A stretch of DNA of 64,000 nt from JALYGY01 sp963800975 (GCA_963800975.1 CAWDDB010000005.1:248001-312000), one strand, 5' to 3'; positions 35,111-43,588 are shown, counted from the stretch's first letter. Translations and numbers: made by a program. The notes: a model not told the origin generated them from the letters alone.

Positions 35111-36826
35111 CTATGATCGCGTGGCGGGACGCCCGGTGGTGCCGGCCTCGAGCGAACGGATCCGGTTTATCGCCGCGGCCACCTCCTGCGCCCGCGGGAG
35201 GCTTAGCTCTCCGGGATGCCCTTTGTGGCTGCCGAGCGAGTCGAGGCCGTTCTCGGACACCGACGCCAGCGCCTCCTCGACCACTTCTTTCACGCGGCGG
35301 CTCTCACCGGCGGCGGCGAACTCGCCGATGATCCTGGCCGCGGCCTCTGTCTGGCCCGCCTCGGCTAGCTGTTCGAGGTAGGAGAGGTCGACGCGTTCCC
35401 TGCCCAGCTCGACCGTGCGAAGGCCCTTGCCGCGCGCCGTCTCGCGCTTGCCGCGACGCAGGTCTATGGAGGAAGGCCGGATGCGCCGGCCTCGCGGCGG
35501 GCGCACCTCTCTCTTTGCGGCGGGGGCGCGAGCCGGGAACTTCGAGGTCACCTCGCGGGCGCGGGCTGTGGCGTCGGACGGTGCGTAGTCCTGCATGAGG
35601 ATCACGCGGTCCGCCACGTCCAGGTAGCCTCCGACGCCGCCCACCACCACGACCGTCGAGACGCCGAGGGTCCTGTGCAGCGGCCCGACCAGGTCGATAA
35701 AGGGGGAGATGGGCTCCCTGTTGACCAGCTCGCGCATCCGCTCGTCCCGGATCATGAAGTTGGTTGCGCTCGTGTCCTCGTCCACGAGAAGCAGCGAGGT
35801 TCCTATCTCCAGCGCCTCCGCTATGTTCGCCGCCTGCGAGGTCGAGCCGGAGGCGTTGGGGGTGGAGAAGTCTTGCGTGGACCTTCCACCGGGGAGGTCC
35901 CCAATCATGGCGGAGATGTCCACCCCGGCGACGCCGCGCCCGTCCTCGGCCCTGATCTTGACCGAATCGGGCCGCGCCACGACAAGCTCCCGGCCGTCTC
36001 CCACCACGTGGTCGTAAACACCCCAGGAGAGCGCGGAGAGCAGCGTGCTCTTCCCGTGAAATCCGCCGCCCGCGATGAGCGCGACGCCTTCGGGCATCCC
36101 CATCCCGGAGACCTCGCCCCGGTTCGGCAACTCGACGGAGACGCGTAGCTCCTGGGGGCTCTCGAACGGCACCGCTCCGTCCCGCAAGGGTCTGTCGCTC
36201 GCCCCGCTCTCGCGCGGGAGGATCGAGCCGTCGGCCACGAACGCGACGAGACCCAGGGTCGGCAGAAGGTTCCTCAGATGCCTCGCGTCCTCGACCGTCT
36301 CGACGTGGAGCCGGGCGCGATCGGCGTCGACCCCGTCCCCTCGGCCCGCGACGAGCGACCGTACTACGACCTCCGGCAACTCCTCGAGCAAAACGGACCG
36401 TGCCGCCCTGGCGTCGACCGTGCGGCCCCTGGCCGGAAGCCCGACCGCCAGGCGTGCCTCGACGTGGTCGGATGCCACGACCATCGAAGAGCGCGGGAGG
36501 ACGACCTGGGACGGGCGCTGCACCTCCACGCGCCCGCTACCGCCCGATCCCCGGTTTCCCCGCACCACTTGCCGGATGGCCGCATCCACGGCTCGGGTGA
36601 GGAAGTCCTCGAAGGCGACCCGGCGCACGGGACCATCGAACAGGTTGGTGTCGAAATCGTTGTCCTTCGTGCGCACCCTAACTAGGGAGGGCGGGGCGAA
36701 CGGGTCACGCTGCACCCTATCGATGGTGAGGGAGAAAGAACCCAGGTCGTAGGTTCCTTGCAGATCCCTGTAGGCCCCGTAGCCCTTGCGGTCTATGCGG
36801 TCGAGGGTTGCCTTCAGGCGGCGCAA
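35111..36826 (-). CDS. ABC-class P-loop ATPase (PF09818-like)
   Basis: Soluble protein of 571 residues. I recognise it as the 'predicted ATPase of the ABC class' family: an N-terminal domain with RDPFAPPSLVRVR and LPARGRTVDARAA, then the unusual Walker A GGGFHGKSTLL, FSTPNASGSTSQAANIAEALEIG as signature region, and Walker B LLLVDEDTSATNFMIRD. These features are diagnostic. It has no membrane part. The C-terminal ~120 residues (from about 440) are basic then helical. TTG start at 36826, only 2 bases after the stop of the small winged-helix gene, which itself overlaps trpS by one base: one operon. The biological role of the family is poorly known; linkage to trpS hints at translation or RNA. 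Confidence 0.85.
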   Translation of the reverse strand: MRRLKATLDRIDRKGYGAYRDLQGTYDLGSFSLTIDRVQRDPFAPPSLVRVRTKDNDFDTNLFDGPVRRVAFEDFLTRAVDAAIRQVVRGNRGSGGSGRVEVQRPSQVVLPRSSMVVASDHVEARLAVGLPARGRTVDARAARSVLLEELPEVVVRSLVAGRGDGVDADRARLHVETVEDARHLRNLLPTLGLVAFVADGSILPRESGASDRPLRDGAVPFESPQELRVSVELPNRGEVSGMGMPEGVALIAGGGFHGKSTLLSALSWGVYDHVVGDGRELVVARPDSVKIRAEDGRGVAGVDISAMIGDLPGGRSTQDFSTPNASGSTSQAANIAEALEIGTSLLLVDEDTSATNFMIRDERMRELVNREPISPFIDLVGPLHRTLGVSTVVVVGGVGGYLDVADRVILMQDYAPSDATARAREVTSKFPARAPAAKREVRPPRGRRIRPSSIDLRRGKRETARGKGLRTVELGRERVDLSYLEQLAEAGQTEAAARIIGEFAAAGESRRVKEVVEEALASVSENGLDSLGSHKGHPGELSLPRAQEVAAAINRIRSLEAGTTGRPATRS

Positions 36827-36828
36827 GG

Positions 36829-37035
36829 TTACTTGAGTCGGTAGAGCGGCTTGTCCGAGCGGCCGGCCTCGCTCTTGACGATCTCTATCCGACCTTCGGC
36901 CTCCAGCTCATCCAGTGCGTGCCGGATCTCGCGCTTGTCGTCGCCGAGGAGCCTGTTCCAGTCGGTGGTCGAGTAGAGGACGCCCTGGGGTATGGCGGTG
37001 AGGACCTCGAGTATCTTTTTCTTGGTCTCCTCCAC
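36829..37035 (-). CDS. Small winged-helix-like protein
   Basis: Protein of 68 residues that looks like a bare winged-helix domain: helix EETKKKILEVLTAIPQG, then DWNRLLGDDKREIRHALDELEAEGRIEIVKSEAG, i.e. a helix-turn-helix with a recognition helix (REIRHALDEL) and a wing ending PLYRLK. It may bind DNA or RNA, or be a partner of the ATPase encoded just downstream (2-base gap). GTG start at 37035 overlaps the trpS stop by one base. No family name recognised. Confidence 0.65.
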   Translation of the reverse strand: MEETKKKILEVLTAIPQGVLYSTTDWNRLLGDDKREIRHALDELEAEGRIEIVKSEAGRSDKPLYRLK

Positions 37036-38027
37036 TAGCCCAGGCCCAACTTGGCCCAGGCGCTCTGCAGCACGGGCCTAGCCGCCTCTTCCGCGCGCCT
37101 GGCGCCCGAGTCGAGCAGCTCGTCCAGCTGGACCGGGTCGTCTAGCAGCTCGTGGGCCCGGTCCCGTACGGGCGCGAGGCCCTCTAACACCACCTCGGCG
37201 AGGTCGCTCTTGAGGTCGCCGTACCCCTTACCGTCGTAGTCGGCCTCGATCTCGGCCACCGGCCTGCCGGACATGGACGAGTAGATGTCCAGTAGGTTGG
37301 TAATGGCGGGCTTGTCTGGGGTGGCCCGGATCTCGCTGCCCGAGTCCGTCTTGGCGCGCCGGATCTTGCGCCGGATCGTGTCCGGGTCGTCGAGGATGGC
37401 GACGTAGCTGCCCTGCCTCGGGGAGCTCTTGCTCATCTTTTCGTCGGGCGCGTCGAGCGACATAACCCTGGCCCCCGTCGGGGGGATCATGGCCTCGGGC
37501 ACCACGAAGGTCTCACCGTAGAGATGATTGAACCTCCGCGCCAGCGTCCGCATGAGCTCCAGGTGTTGCCGCTGGTCCTCGCCCACGGGGACGAGGTGCG
37601 CGTTGTACAGGAGCACGTCGGCCGCCTGCAACACGGGGTAAACGAAGAGCCCCGCGCTGGCAGAGTCGGCCCCTCCCCGCCTCGTCTTGTCCTTGAACTG
37701 CGTCATGCGCGAGAGCTCGCCGAAGCGCGAGATGCAGTTGAGCAGCCAGCAGAGCTCCGCGTGGCCGCTGACCTTGCTCTGGCGGAAGATCACGCACCTC
37801 TCCGGGTCGAGACCGGAGGCGAGGTAGATGGCCGCGACCTCCCGGATTTTCTGCCTCAGCACCTTCGGATCCTGCGGCACCGTTAGCGCGTGCAGGTCCA
37901 CGATGCAGAAATAGTTCTCGTACTCGTCCTGGATGGCGACCCAGTTTTTTAGCGCGCCGAGGTAGTTGCCGAGGTGAAGGTTGCCGCTCGGCTGGATGCC
38001 GCTGAATACCCGCCGTTTCGTCTCCAT
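37035..38027 (-). CDS. trpS: Tryptophanyl-tRNA synthetase
   Basis: Class I synthetase of 330 residues that charges tRNA-Trp. The HIGH-type motif is in GIQPSGNLHLGNYLGALKNW and the KMSKS motif is DEKMSKSSPRQG; the tryptophan pocket GEDQRQHLELMRTLARRFN is present. Length and motifs are standard. ATG at 38027; no clear ribosome site, which suggests a leaderless or weakly initiated message. The 69-base gap upstream is too short for a T-box leader. It is first in an operon with a small winged-helix gene and an ABC-class ATPase, an uncommon association. Confidence 0.97.
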   Translation of the reverse strand: METKRRVFSGIQPSGNLHLGNYLGALKNWVAIQDEYENYFCIVDLHALTVPQDPKVLRQKIREVAAIYLASGLDPERCVIFRQSKVSGHAELCWLLNCISRFGELSRMTQFKDKTRRGGADSASAGLFVYPVLQAADVLLYNAHLVPVGEDQRQHLELMRTLARRFNHLYGETFVVPEAMIPPTGARVMSLDAPDEKMSKSSPRQGSYVAILDDPDTIRRKIRRAKTDSGSEIRATPDKPAITNLLDIYSSMSGRPVAEIEADYDGKGYGDLKSDLAEVVLEGLAPVRDRAHELLDDPVQLDELLDSGARRAEEAARPVLQSAWAKLGLG

Positions 38028-38096
38028 AACGCTTATTCTAGCGGACCGCGACCGGGAGGCTTGTTGACGCTGCGGTCTCGTGAAGACCGTGCTTGG

Positions 38097-38417
38097 CTAT
38101 CTGTCCAAGTACGGGGGCACGGTCGACGCACCGAACGTCCCGCCCCATAGGAGATAGTCGTCGCCCGCCTCACCCCTCACTATGTCCGCGCCGGGGCCGC
38201 CCTGGACGAAGTCGCGGCCGTCCCCGGCAGCGACGGAGTCTCGACCGGCCAGGGCATCGATGTTGTTGCCCCCCTCGGTGCCGATGATGGTGTCGGCCTC
38301 CTGGGTGCCCACGCACGGCTGCCCGGCCTGGCACTGGACCGTGGCAGCCCAGGCCACCCCGGCCGCAACCACCAGCGCTATCGCCCCGGCCACCGCCGCC
38401 AAGATCGTCCTCCTCAT
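38097..38417 (-). CDS. Secreted small RTX-type calcium-binding protein
   Basis: Protein of 106 residues with a signal peptide (MRRTILAAVAGAIALVVAAG, then VAWA, cleavage likely at about 24). The mature part has degenerate RTX nonapeptides: GTEGGNNIDALAGRD, GDGRDFVQGGPGADIVRGEAGDDYLLWGG, the G-G-x-G-x-D pattern that binds calcium in a beta-roll. Two cysteines (C29, C35 region of VQCQAGQPC) may form a disulfide. Only about four repeats are present, fewer than in most RTX proteins, so it may be a shortened member. ATG at 38417 with AAAGGAG 7 bases upstream. Confidence 0.75.
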   Translation of the reverse strand: MRRTILAAVAGAIALVVAAGVAWAATVQCQAGQPCVGTQEADTIIGTEGGNNIDALAGRDSVAAGDGRDFVQGGPGADIVRGEAGDDYLLWGGTFGASTVPPYLDR

Positions 38418-38858
38418 GAACCCTCTCCTTTCCGCCTCGTCCTCCACGTCACCGACTGCCCTGGCGGGTCGGCCTCCGATCTGGGTTACGCTAATCGTCG
38501 AGAAACCGCCGCGTCGACGAAAACCCCCAGTTTCCGCCAACCCGACTATCGCCTCTGGCAGACGTGGGGTTATACGAGCGATTCGCGTATCCGGATTCGG
38601 ACCCCTTGCGCCGCGGCCGAACGGTCTAGCGGGCGGCACGACGCGCCAGACGGCCTTGACCCCCAAGTTCCAAAAGCCCTCATTCTTCGAAGGTAGGGGG
38701 TGCCCCGCATAGACGTGCCGCGCGCCGGAGGCCTGTGAACCGAGGCGCATGGCGCTGCTTGCCTACGACAGGCAGGTGGATATAGCCAGCCGCTCGAAAC
38801 CCGCCCATCGTGTACCATGTCGCCGTCTCGTGCGGGCTGGCGTCGCGAAGGAGGAGCT
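38418..38858. other. Intergenic region with a decayed hydrolase fragment
   Basis: These 441 bases hold no intact gene. The right half contains a decayed copy of the start of the following cysteine hydrolase (38699-38791, listed separately). The rest shows no clear open frame with a ribosome site. Promoters for the divergent RTX-type gene and the hydrolase must lie here; none stands out. Confidence 0.55.
38699..38791 (+). pseudogene. Decayed copy of the 5' end of the cysteine hydrolase
   Basis: The sequence can be aligned with the first ~100 bases of the hydrolase gene about 170 bases downstream. In pieces it reads VPRIDVPRAGG and, in another frame after a stop, MALLAYDRQVDIAS, against YPRVDVPRTLEE and LALLVYDMQVGIAG of the intact gene. 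Shared blocks include TGCCGCGC, TGGCGCT, CTACGACA and GCAGGT at matching spacing. Stops and frame changes make it non-functional. It is probably the stub of a tandem duplicate. Confidence 0.55.
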
Positions 38859-39509
38859 TTGGAGAGGTACCCTCGCGTGGATGTGCCGCGCACGTTAGAG
38901 GAGGTCTGCAACCCCGGGTGCTTGGCGCTCCTCGTCTACGACATGCAGGTTGGGATAGCCGGCCAGCTGCCGCATGGAGCCGAGATCTCCGCGAAGGTCG
39001 GGGGTGTGCTGGAGGCGGCGCGGGATGGCGGCTTCCCGGTGTTCTTCAGCCGCCACGTTTCCCTGCCCAGGGAGCTGATGGGCGTCTTCCAGCTCAGGCA
39101 GCAGATGGCCTGGCAGCGAACCGAGAGGGTCGAGGACGTGAGGTCTCCCTTCCCGCCCGACGCGCCCCACGCCCAGATAGTCCCCGAGCTCGCGCCGCGT
39201 GAGAGCGAGGCGGTCTCGGACAAGATCTCGATGAGCGCCTTCTCCGGGACCTTTCTGGATACGGCCATGCGCGACCTCGGGCTCACCTCCTTCGCCATCT
39301 GCGGGATCGCGACGGAGATCGGGATCGAGCCGACGGTGAGGCACGGGGCCGACCTCGGCTACGTGCCGGTTATCGTGGAGGACGCTTGCGGGGCCGGGGA
39401 CGAGGAGGCGGGGAGGCGCTCGCTGGAGTCGCTCAGGTTCTCCGGTGACGCCATGTTCACGGATTCGTCGACTATCAGCGGGCTCTTTCGGGATCGTGGG
39501 AACCGGTGA
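38859..39509 (+). CDS. Isochorismatase-family cysteine hydrolase
   Basis: Protein of 216 residues with the catalytic triad of the family: D28 (LVYDMQ), K122 (SDKISMSAFSGT) and C148 (FAICGIATEIGIEPTVRHGADLGY). Members hydrolyse amides or vinyl ethers (nicotinamidase, N-carbamoylsarcosine amidase, isochorismatase); the substrate here is not clear. I chose TTG at 38859, with AAGGAGGAG before it, over a farther in-frame ATG because homology starts at ERYPRVDVPR. The gene overlaps the PhoD-like gene by 4 bases (GTGA). Confidence 0.88.
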   Translation: MERYPRVDVPRTLEEVCNPGCLALLVYDMQVGIAGQLPHGAEISAKVGGVLEAARDGGFPVFFSRHVSLPRELMGVFQLRQQMAWQRTERVEDVRSPFPPDAPHAQIVPELAPRESEAVSDKISMSAFSGTFLDTAMRDLGLTSFAICGIATEIGIEPTVRHGADLGYVPVIVEDACGAGDEEAGRRSLESLRFSGDAMFTDSSTISGLFRDRGNR

Positions 39510-41173
39510 CGAGTCCGTCGCCTGAGCTCGTCCTCGGCCCGTTGCTGCGGCATATCGGCCCCTCTGATGCGACCATCTGGGTGGAGACCGACTCGCTATG
39601 CGTGGTCGAGGTGGTTATCGGCGAGTCGTCCAGCAGCTCCTCCACGTTCCGCGTGGGAGACCATCACTACGCGCTCGTGCGCGTCACGGACCTCGAGCCT
39701 GGCGTCGCGCAAGAATATGAGGTCAGGCTAGACGGCGAAAGTGCCTGGCCGGAGCCGGACTCCTCCTTCCCGCCGAGCGTCGTGCGCGTCCCGGACGGTG
39801 GGGAGGCCGTGAAGCTCGTTTTTGGCTCGTGCAGGATCTCCGCCCCGCACGAGCCGCCGTACACCCTGAGCCACACGGAGGACGAGCGGGGGCTCGGCGT
39901 CGACGCGCTCTACGCCACGGCGATGCGGCTGCGAGACGACCCGCCCGAGGATCTGCCGCACGCCCTGGTGCTCCTTGGGGACCAGATCTACGCCCACAAG
40001 CCTCCCTTCGACACGCTCGAATTTATCCGCTCGCGACGCGACACGAGCGAGCAGCCAGGCGAGGAGGTGGCGGATTTCGAGGAGTACGCGAGGCTCTACA
40101 GGGACTCGTGGGGCGACCCCGCGATCCGCTGGCTCCTCTCGACCGTCCCCTCGGCCATGATCTTCGACGACCACGAGGTCTCGGACGACTGGAATATCTC
40201 GGAGGCGTGGCTGGAGGAGACGCGCAACAAGCCGTGGTGGAACGACCAGATCGTCGGCGCGAACGCCTCGTACTGGGTCTACCAGCACCTCGGAAACCTC
40301 CCGCCTGAGGAACTCGAAGCGGAGGAACTCTACGCGAAGGTCAGGGACTCGAAAGACGCCTGGCCTTTACTGCAGGAGTTCGCGTACCGCATCCACCGGG
40401 ACTCCGACGGGACGCGCTGGAGCTTCTGCCGGGACTTCGGAAACGTGCGCCTGATCTTGATGGACTCGAGGGGCGGGCGCGTGTTGGACGAGGGCCGACG
40501 GGCGATGGTCGACGCGATGGAGTGGGCCTGGATCGAGGAGAAGACCGACGGCGGCTTCGACCACCTCCTCTTCGGCACCTCCCTTCCCGTCCTGCTCGGC
40601 CCGGGTATGCACCACCTCGAGGCCTGGAACGAGGCCGTCTGCGCGGGCGCGTGGGGAACGCGGGCGAGGGGGTTTGGAGAAGACATCAGGCGCTCCCAGG
40701 ATCTCGACCAGTGGGCCTCGTTCCACGACTCCTTCGCCGCGCTGACCGCCCTGATCCAACGCACAGGCAGCGGCGAGAAAGGCGGCCATCCTGCGTCCAT
40801 AACCATCCTCTCCGGCGACGTCCACCACGGCTACCTGGCCGAAGCGTCGTTCGACACCGGTAACGTGGAGAGCAAGGTGCACCAGGCGGTCTGCTCCCCC
40901 TTGCGTAATGCCCTGCCAGGAAAGAAGTCTCGCCTGCAGCAGGTCGCCTGGACCACGCCCGCCGCGATCGCAGGACCTCTACTGTCGCGCCTCGCCGGCG
41001 TCGAACCCCCAGATCTGTCGTGGCGCCTGACCCACGAACGCCCCTTTTTCTCGAACCAGGTCGCCACCCTCGAGCTCGACGGAAGGAGCGCCACCATAAC
41101 CTTCGAAGAGGCCGTCGCTGATGCCTCCGGGCGGCCTGGACTGCGCAGGATCCTCGAGCGCCGCCTGGCGTAA
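39506..41173 (+). CDS. PhoD-like metallophosphatase family protein
   Basis: Protein of 555 residues. A fibronectin-like N-terminal domain (to about 105) precedes the PhoD-type metallophosphoesterase: VFGSCRIS, LVLLGDQIYAH, MIFDDHEVSDDWN, LILMDSRGG, LLFGTSLPVLL and ILSGDVHHGYLAEA, which hold the metal-binding Asp, His and Asn residues. There is no signal peptide, whereas classical alkaline phosphatase D is exported by Tat, so it may act inside the cell. GTG start inside the end of the cysteine hydrolase gene; the two are coupled. Substrate unknown. Confidence 0.85.
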   Translation: MTSPSPELVLGPLLRHIGPSDATIWVETDSLCVVEVVIGESSSSSSTFRVGDHHYALVRVTDLEPGVAQEYEVRLDGESAWPEPDSSFPPSVVRVPDGGEAVKLVFGSCRISAPHEPPYTLSHTEDERGLGVDALYATAMRLRDDPPEDLPHALVLLGDQIYAHKPPFDTLEFIRSRRDTSEQPGEEVADFEEYARLYRDSWGDPAIRWLLSTVPSAMIFDDHEVSDDWNISEAWLEETRNKPWWNDQIVGANASYWVYQHLGNLPPEELEAEELYAKVRDSKDAWPLLQEFAYRIHRDSDGTRWSFCRDFGNVRLILMDSRGGRVLDEGRRAMVDAMEWAWIEEKTDGGFDHLLFGTSLPVLLGPGMHHLEAWNEAVCAGAWGTRARGFGEDIRRSQDLDQWASFHDSFAALTALIQRTGSGEKGGHPASITILSGDVHHGYLAEASFDTGNVESKVHQAVCSPLRNALPGKKSRLQQVAWTTPAAIAGPLLSRLAGVEPPDLSWRLTHERPFFSNQVATLELDGRSATITFEEAVADASGRPGLRRILERRLA

Positions 41174-41304
41174 GGCGCGGCGGCTTGTCCCAGGAAACGC
41201 CCGCTGCTACGCTGCGACCATGATCTGACGCAGCCCTCCCCGACGCGCACGACCTCCTCCCCGGGCGATCCGGCCCCGTTCCGTCGTCCGAAAGGAGACC
41301 CACA

Positions 41305-42219
41305 GTGCGCGTCCAACCCTTCGAGCGGTCATACCTCCCGCAGCTTCTGGAGCTCGTCAACGTTCACCTCGCCGCCATCGTTCCCGGCTGGGCTGTTACG
41401 GGCGCGTCTCTGGCCGAAACCATGCAGCGAGACGACACCGAACCCATCACCGACCCGTGGGTGGTTGACCGGGCGACGCTGTGCGCCGTCGAAGGACGGC
41501 GCGTGCTCGCGGCGGTCCACCTGCTGCGCTACGGTGCTGGATCCGAGGTGAGCGCCCACTACCGGGCGACCGCAGAGATCGACTGGTTCGTGTCGACGCC
41601 GGGCCGCGAGGACGCCGCCGCCTCCGCACTCTCGGCCGCGCGCGAGCTGATGTCTGAGTGGGAGATCGGGCGCGAGCACGGCTGGTACGTAGGGCTCCCC
41701 GAGGTGCCGCTCTACGGCACGCTGGACACCTGCCCGCACCTGGCCGCCGCGCTAAGCGCCGCCGGATACAGGCCCGACCCGGGGCGCCACCGCGAGGCGC
41801 TGTACGGCGGAGAACTGGGGAGCGTGCCTGCCCCAGGCGCCGCGCCCATCGCAGGGCTGGAGATCCAACGCTCCGTCGGTGACAACGGCACCAGGTTCAA
41901 GGCCGCCCTCGGCCCCGAAGAGCTCGGACGCTGCGAGGTCCGGCATGACCTGACGCGCGGCGCTGCGCTCCCGGCCCTGCAGGGCTGGGCAGAGCTGTGG
42001 GAGATGGGGGTGCGAGAAGGCTGGCGTGACCGCGGCATCGGGGGCTGGCTCCTGCGCCACGCCGTCGCCTGGCTCCGGCTCTCCGGCTGCGACCGGATCG
42101 TGCTCAACGTCACCGAGGACGACGAAGCGGCCGGCGCCGGCCGCTTCTACCGCCGGTTCGGCTGGGAAGAATTCGCCAGGGAGGCTTCCTTCCTTCCACC
42201 AGACGACGAACCTTCTTGA
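41305..42219 (+). CDS. GNAT acetyltransferase with two GNAT-like domains
   Basis: Protein of 304 residues. The N-terminal domain (about 1-150) begins VQPFERSYLPQLLELVN and is GNAT-like; the C-terminal domain has the acetyl-CoA loop VREGWRDRGIGGWLLRHAV and ends with FYRRFGWEEF. Acceptor unknown. GTG start at 41305 with AAAGGAG 7 bases upstream. Its stop codon overlaps the -35 box of the padR promoter downstream. Confidence 0.85.
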   Translation: MRVQPFERSYLPQLLELVNVHLAAIVPGWAVTGASLAETMQRDDTEPITDPWVVDRATLCAVEGRRVLAAVHLLRYGAGSEVSAHYRATAEIDWFVSTPGREDAAASALSAARELMSEWEIGREHGWYVGLPEVPLYGTLDTCPHLAAALSAAGYRPDPGRHREALYGGELGSVPAPGAAPIAGLEIQRSVGDNGTRFKAALGPEELGRCEVRHDLTRGAALPALQGWAELWEMGVREGWRDRGIGGWLLRHAVAWLRLSGCDRIVLNVTEDDEAAGAGRFYRRFGWEEFAREASFLPPDDEPS

Positions 42220-42244
42220 CAAGAGAACACCATACATATATAGT
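42216..42244 (+). promoter_or_regulatory. Near-consensus sigma-70-type promoter for padR
   Basis: TTGACA (42216-42221), a 17-base spacer and TATAGT (42239-42244) form the best promoter seen in this window. Transcription would start near 42251, about 30 bases before the GTG of the padR gene. The -10 box overlaps the start of the repeat operator. Confidence 0.8.
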
Positions 42245-42270
42245 CGAGATCGATTAGACGAGATCGACTA
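42241..42270 (+). promoter_or_regulatory. padR operator with inverted and direct repeats
   Basis: TAGTCGA (42241-42247) and TCGACTA (42264-42270) are perfect inverted arms; inside them CGAGATCGA occurs twice in direct orientation (42245-42253 and 42259-42267), 14 bases apart. The site spans the -10 box, the start point and the edge of the ribosome site. Autoregulation by PadR is inferred. Confidence 0.65.
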
Positions 42271-42280
42271 GGAGGTTTTG

Positions 42281-42892
42281 GTGGCGTCGAAGAGGAAGGT
42301 GTCCAACCCGCTGGCCTTGGCGGTGATGGCGCTTCTCTACGAGCGGCCGATGCACCCTTACGAGATGGTCTCGTTGATGCGCGAGAGGGCCAAGCACGAG
42401 TCCATCAGGCTCAGGTACAGCTCGCTCTATTCCGTGGTCGAGTCCATGCAGCGGGAGGGTTTGATCCTGCCGCTCGAGACCGTGCGGGAGGGACGGCGGC
42501 CGGAGAAGACGGTCTACGGGCTTACCGATGAGGGACGCGTCGAGTTCCTGAGCTGGCTGCGCGAGCTGCTGAGCGAGCCGGTCAAGGAGTACACGCAGTT
42601 CGCCGCGGGTCTTACCTTCCTGGCCGGGCTGCCTCCGGCCGAGGCGGCGGCGCTCCTGGAGGAGCGGGTGCGCCGGCTGGAGAGCGAGGTCGGGGAGATG
42701 CGTGTTCATCTGGATGAGGCGACCGAGCAGGGTTTGCCCCGGCTCTTTCTCGTCGAGGCCGAGCACGAGCTGGTCTTGCGCGAGGCCGAGCTTGGGTGGG
42801 TCAGGGAGCTCGTCGGCGAGATCCGGGACGGGACGCTGGGTGGGATAGACCAGTGGGAGGCCGTCCACGCCGGGGAAGGGGAGACGCGATGA
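42281..42892 (+). CDS. PadR-family transcriptional regulator
   Basis: Protein of 203 residues: an N-terminal winged helix (NPLALAVMALLYERPMHPYEMVSLMRERAKHESIRLRYSSLYSVVESMQREGL, then the wing VYGLTDEGRVEFLSWLRELL) and a C-terminal coiled-coil dimer domain with VAAAL-type helices. These are diagnostic of PadR subfamily 2. Such repressors often respond to phenolics, antibiotics or other small aromatic compounds. GTG at 42281 has AGGAGG at a 5-base spacing; a TTG just before is less well placed. A terminator follows, so the redox operon downstream is a separate transcript that it may also control. Confidence 0.93.
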   Translation: MASKRKVSNPLALAVMALLYERPMHPYEMVSLMRERAKHESIRLRYSSLYSVVESMQREGLILPLETVREGRRPEKTVYGLTDEGRVEFLSWLRELLSEPVKEYTQFAAGLTFLAGLPPAEAAALLEERVRRLESEVGEMRVHLDEATEQGLPRLFLVEAEHELVLREAELGWVRELVGEIRDGTLGGIDQWEAVHAGEGETR

Positions 42893-42904
42893 GCTGATAC
42901 GAGA

Positions 42905-42939
42905 ACCCCCGGCCGGTGCTGCAACACCTCGCCGGGGGT
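42905..42939 (+). terminator. Intrinsic terminator after padR
   Basis: ACCCCCGGC (42905-42913) pairs perfectly with GCCGGGGGT (42931-42939), and inside this GGTG pairs with CACC around a CTGCAA loop. It lies 12 bases after the padR stop. No T-run follows, as is common in GC-rich actinobacteria. Confidence 0.7.
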
Positions 42940-43081
42940 CTGATCCCCGAGTAACCGGTTCCGCGGAGCGAAACCTGCGACCCGAAGCATCCGACGTCAA
43001 GGATAGCAGGTCGAGCTCCGTCGGCGGGACCCCAGGCGTGGGGTGGTCCGCCACCCCCACCAGAGAGGAGCATCCGACCTT

Positions 43082-43588
43082 ATGGCTATCGATTCCGAGC
43101 ACGAGCAGGCCAACCTCGCCGACCAGGCGGCCATCCGCGACCTCTTCGAGGACCTGCTCGACGACTGGGGCAGGGGCGACGGAGAGTCGTACGGCTCCCG
43201 GTTCACCGAGGACGCCGACTACGTCGCCTTCGACGGGACGCGGACGGTGGGGCGGCAGGAGATCGCCTCCTCGCACCAGCAGCTATTCGACAGGTTCCTG
43301 AAAGGCACGCGCCTGACGGGACGCATCCTGAGCATAAAGTTCCCGAGCCCCGAGGTGGCCCTCGTGCACGCGACGGGCGGCACGGTGATGCGCGGCAAGA
43401 CAGATCCATCGCCGGAGCGAGACTCGATCCAGACGTTGGTCGCCGTGAAGGAAGGTGGAGGGTGGCGCTTCGCCGCGTTCCACAACAGCCGCATCCGGCC
43501 CATAGGACGCGGCCCGCTCACCTTCCTGCTCTGGGCGTTCACGGACCTGCTGTGGAAGATCTTCGGGCCAGGAAGGAGCAACGCGTGA
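43082..43588 (+). CDS. SgcJ/EcaC-family NTF2-fold protein
   Basis: Protein of 168 residues with the family pattern ADQAAIRDLFEDLLDDWGRGDGESYGSRFTEDADYVAFDGTR, then GRQEIASSHQQLFDRFLKGTRL and strands to HNSRIRP. The ending TFLLWAFTDLLWKIFG is hydrophobic. SgcJ/EcaC proteins are linked to natural-product tailoring, but their activity is largely unproven. It is first in a three-gene operon: it overlaps the FAD monooxygenase by 4 bases (GTGA). ATG at 43082; AGAGGAG lies 11 bases away, a little far, and a GGGGTGG/CCACCCC hairpin (43040-43057) lies just before it. Confidence 0.85.
   Translation: MAIDSEHEQANLADQAAIRDLFEDLLDDWGRGDGESYGSRFTEDADYVAFDGTRTVGRQEIASSHQQLFDRFLKGTRLTGRILSIKFPSPEVALVHATGGTVMRGKTDPSPERDSIQTLVAVKEGGGWRFAAFHNSRIRPIGRGPLTFLLWAFTDLLWKIFGPGRSNA

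Noticed and set aside
38028..38096. T-box leader upstream of trpS
   Set aside because: The gap to the next gene is only 69 bases, too short for a T-box, and no specifier stem or conserved T-box sequence is seen.
42245..42267. Start of a CRISPR-like array
   Set aside because: Only two 9-base copies with a 5-base spacer, over a promoter; this is an operator, not an array. No other regularly spaced repeats were seen in the window.
43040..43057. GGGGTGG/CCACCCC hairpin before the SgcJ-like gene as a riboswitch
   Set aside because: A single short stem with a four-base loop; no conserved aptamer around it. At most it affects translation start.
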